The translations under genes were made by a program, and so were the position numbers. This document shows, piece after piece, positions 21,071 through 22,845 of a stretch of DNA of 22,845 nucleotides; the first letter of the stretch is position 1; each line of letters starts with the position of its first letter. The notes beneath the pieces were generated by a model that searched no databases, was not told the DNA's origin, and was given only the letters and a program-made list of their open reading frames with translations. Source of the DNA: an uncultured Bacteroidota bacterium (GTDB lineage: Bacteria > Bacteroidota > Bacteroidia > Chitinophagales > Chitinophagaceae); contig CAIZMD010000584.1 in assembly GCA_903933995.1 (NCBI GenBank), forward strand, positions 1 through 22,845, written 5' to 3'.

Positions 21071-21520
21071 ATGATTCGTCTACTTAGATCAGATAGCAGT
21101 CATCCAGATTTTAGAGCAATGGTTCAATTATTGGATCAAGATCTTGCTATTCGGGATGGAGCAGATCATGGGTTTTATGCCCAGTTTAATAAAATTGATG
21201 CAATTCAACATTGTGTCATTGCATATGATGCTGAACAACCTGTAGGATGCGGTGCTATCAAGGCTTTTGGCACTGATGCTATGGAAGTAAAAAGAATGTA
21301 TGTGTCACCAGCATCAAGGGGCAAATCCATTGCTTTGCAAATACTCACTGAACTGGAAACCTGGGCAAAGGAATTGGGCATGTCTAAAACCGTTTTAGAA
21401 ACTGGACAAAAACAACCCGAAGCTATTGCCCTTTATTTTAAAGCAGGTTATTTACGAACAACTAATTATGGTCAATATATTGGTATTGAAAACAGTTTGT
21501 GTTTTGAAAAAATATTGTGA
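21071..21520 (+). CDS. GNAT-family N-acetyltransferase
   Basis: A 149-residue single-domain acetyltransferase. The central strands VIAYDAEQPVGCGAIKAF and MEVKRMYVSPASRGKSIALQIL carry motif A, with the acetyl-CoA pyrophosphate loop SRGKSIA. TVLETGQKQPEAIALYFKAGY is motif B, typical of GNATs. The acceptor substrate cannot be told. It is flanked by a terminator upstream and a 124-base gap downstream, so it is likely monocistronic. Confidence 0.92.
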   Translation: MIRLLRSDSSHPDFRAMVQLLDQDLAIRDGADHGFYAQFNKIDAIQHCVIAYDAEQPVGCGAIKAFGTDAMEVKRMYVSPASRGKSIALQILTELETWAKELGMSKTVLETGQKQPEAIALYFKAGYLRTTNYGQYIGIENSLCFEKIL

Positions 21521-21644
21521 TTCATACTGCGCTTACCCATTTCTTGGTCTCTGGTAATTAAATGACATTAGTTAAGAATTTGGTAAATGCTTTTTTTGCA
21601 TTAAACCAGTTCTTGCCATTGGCATCAGAAGGAAAATGCTTACC

Positions 21645-22835
21645 ATGAGAAAGACACAAATTATCACCTACAGTTTCTTGTTGATTGCTGCCTTGGTTCT
21701 GGGTTGTTCCAAATCAGAACCAACTGCTGTTGCTGAGCCTTATGCGGCCATTAAAGCGGCTTTTGGCAGCAATATAGACCTAACTAGTCTGAACAATTAT
21801 AGTAAGCAATCCATCCCAGCCTATATACTCAAAGACAACGGCACTGGGAATCCCATTACCGATGCCAAAGCCACATTGGGTAGGGTGTTGTTTTATGACA
21901 AACAACTCAGCATTGACAATAGCATTTCTTGCGGTTCTTGTCACAAACAAGCTTTTGCATTTGGCGATACAGCTCGTGCTAGTAGCGGTGTTGTCACTGG
22001 AAAAACAGCAAGACATTCTATGCGTTTGGTGAACACGCGATTTTCTGATGAACCAAAGTTTTTCTGGGATGAACGCGCTGCTAGTCTGGAAATACAAACT
22101 ACCAAACCCATTCAAGACCATGCAGAAATGGGTTTTAGTGGTTTAGAAGGCAGGCCCAATATTGCAACTCTTTTAACCAAGTTAGCAGGCATTGGTTATT
22201 ACAAAGAATTGTTTCAATCTGTTTATGGTGACCAACAGGTTTCTGAACCAAGACTACAGGAATGTCTAGCTCAATTTATTAGAAGTATACAATCTTTTGA
22301 TAGCAAGTTTGATGCAGGAAGAACCTTGGTAAACAATGACAGGGCTGCTTTTCCCAATTTTACTGCAAGGGAAAATGCAGGTAAAGATTTATATCTAAGT
22401 AATCCTGTTTTTGACGCCAATAGCAATCGCATCAGCGGCGGATTGGGTTGTAACCAATGTCATAAAGCACCTGAATTTGATATTGACCCAAATAGTAGGA
22501 ATAATGGGATTATTGGAACCATTGCAGGAACCGGTATAGACCTAAGCGTTACAAGGTCACCTAGCTTGCGCGATTTAATGAATTTGGCAGGAGTTGAAAA
22601 CGGTCCCTTTATGCATACCGGAAATTTGGTGGGGATTCAAACAGTGATTGGTCATTATGGAAACATAAACCAAGCACCAGGCAATAATACGCTAGATAGA
22701 AAACTTTCTCCCAATGGAGCAGGGCAACATTTAATCTTAACTGCCCAAGAAGTAAATGACCTGATTGCTTTTCTGAAAACCCTCTCTGGCAATAGCATTT
22801 ATGCAGACAAAAAATGGAGCAACCCTTTTTTATAA
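21645..22835 (+). CDS. Di-haem cytochrome c peroxidase, lipoprotein
   Basis: A 396-residue protein beginning with a lipoprotein signal (LLIAALVLGC, lipid Cys21). Two haem c sites are present: CGSCH (Cys96, Cys99, His100) and CNQCH (Cys269, Cys272, His273). The PFMHTGNL motif supplies a likely Met axial ligand to the C-terminal electron-transfer haem. It belongs to the CcpA/MauG family, reducing H2O2 (or modifying a partner) at the envelope with electrons from cytochromes. ATG 21645 is preferred to ATG 21636: AGAAGGA lies 11 bases upstream of the former but only 2 from the latter. The gap 21521-21644 holds a T7-loop hairpin (21582-21607) and no clear promoter. The window ends 10 bases after the stop. 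Confidence 0.94.
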   Translation: MRKTQIITYSFLLIAALVLGCSKSEPTAVAEPYAAIKAAFGSNIDLTSLNNYSKQSIPAYILKDNGTGNPITDAKATLGRVLFYDKQLSIDNSISCGSCHKQAFAFGDTARASSGVVTGKTARHSMRLVNTRFSDEPKFFWDERAASLEIQTTKPIQDHAEMGFSGLEGRPNIATLLTKLAGIGYYKELFQSVYGDQQVSEPRLQECLAQFIRSIQSFDSKFDAGRTLVNNDRAAFPNFTARENAGKDLYLSNPVFDANSNRISGGLGCNQCHKAPEFDIDPNSRNNGIIGTIAGTGIDLSVTRSPSLRDLMNLAGVENGPFMHTGNLVGIQTVIGHYGNINQAPGNNTLDRKLSPNGAGQHLILTAQEVNDLIAFLKTLSGNSIYADKKWSNPFL

Positions 22836-22845
22836 ATCTTTTTTG

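Overview
The window looks like core chromosome of a Bacteroidota bacterium, most likely from the Chitinophagaceae or a close relative. The evidence is the AT-rich composition, A-rich start contexts with few Shine-Dalgarno sequences, recurrent TAnnTTTG promoter -7 motifs, a PorX-type response regulator/PglZ protein (a type IX secretion regulator), and an LpxC-FabZ fusion. I see no insertion sequence, prophage, integrase, CRISPR array or rRNA.

Layout. At 83-673 (-) lies a secreted YceI-family protein. A 370-base gap with a nested inverted repeat separates it from a tRNA-Leu(UAG) with its own promoter and terminator (958-1165). Positions 1348-5732 hold the protein quality-control block: trigger factor, two tandem clpP paralogues and clpX. 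Behind the clpX terminator is a very small helical-protein gene (5834-5991) whose reading frame is broken, or deliberately shifted, at an A AAT TTC heptamer. A leftward block follows: TPR sensor histidine kinase, acyl-CoA dehydrogenase, helix-hairpin-helix membrane protein, PhnP-like metallo-beta-lactamase-fold hydrolase, a 91-residue protein of unknown function, and porX (5992-12840). Divergent from porX is a rightward block for lipid A synthesis: HD-domain phosphohydrolase, lpxD, lpxC-fabZ, lpxA (12968-17664). A convergent glycosyltransferase follows, then an ABC ATPase with altered Q- and H-loops, a DoxX-like membrane protein, a DUF4369/TlpA-like thioredoxin, a GNAT acetyltransferase and a di-haem cytochrome c peroxidase lipoprotein.

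How the genes fit together. Tig, ClpP and ClpX form the usual chaperone/protease cluster, here with two different ClpP subunits, which suggests a mixed ClpP1P2 particle. PorX faces the lipid A operon, and in Bacteroidota type IX cargo is often anchored to LPS, so the two divergent units may share a cell-envelope theme. The TlpA-like protein and the cytochrome c peroxidase are envelope redox proteins.

Most of the window is conserved housekeeping DNA. The points most worth a second look are the frameshifted mini-gene after clpX, the clpP pair with its acidic second N-terminus, two promoters placed so that the mRNAs would be leaderless (porX and the MBL hydrolase), the leader hairpin of the acyl-CoA dehydrogenase, the 36-bp nested palindrome upstream of yceI, and the heptanucleotide repeat tract behind tig. 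Promoter calls rest on motif matching by eye and are individually tentative, because TAnnTTTG is not rare in AT-rich DNA.
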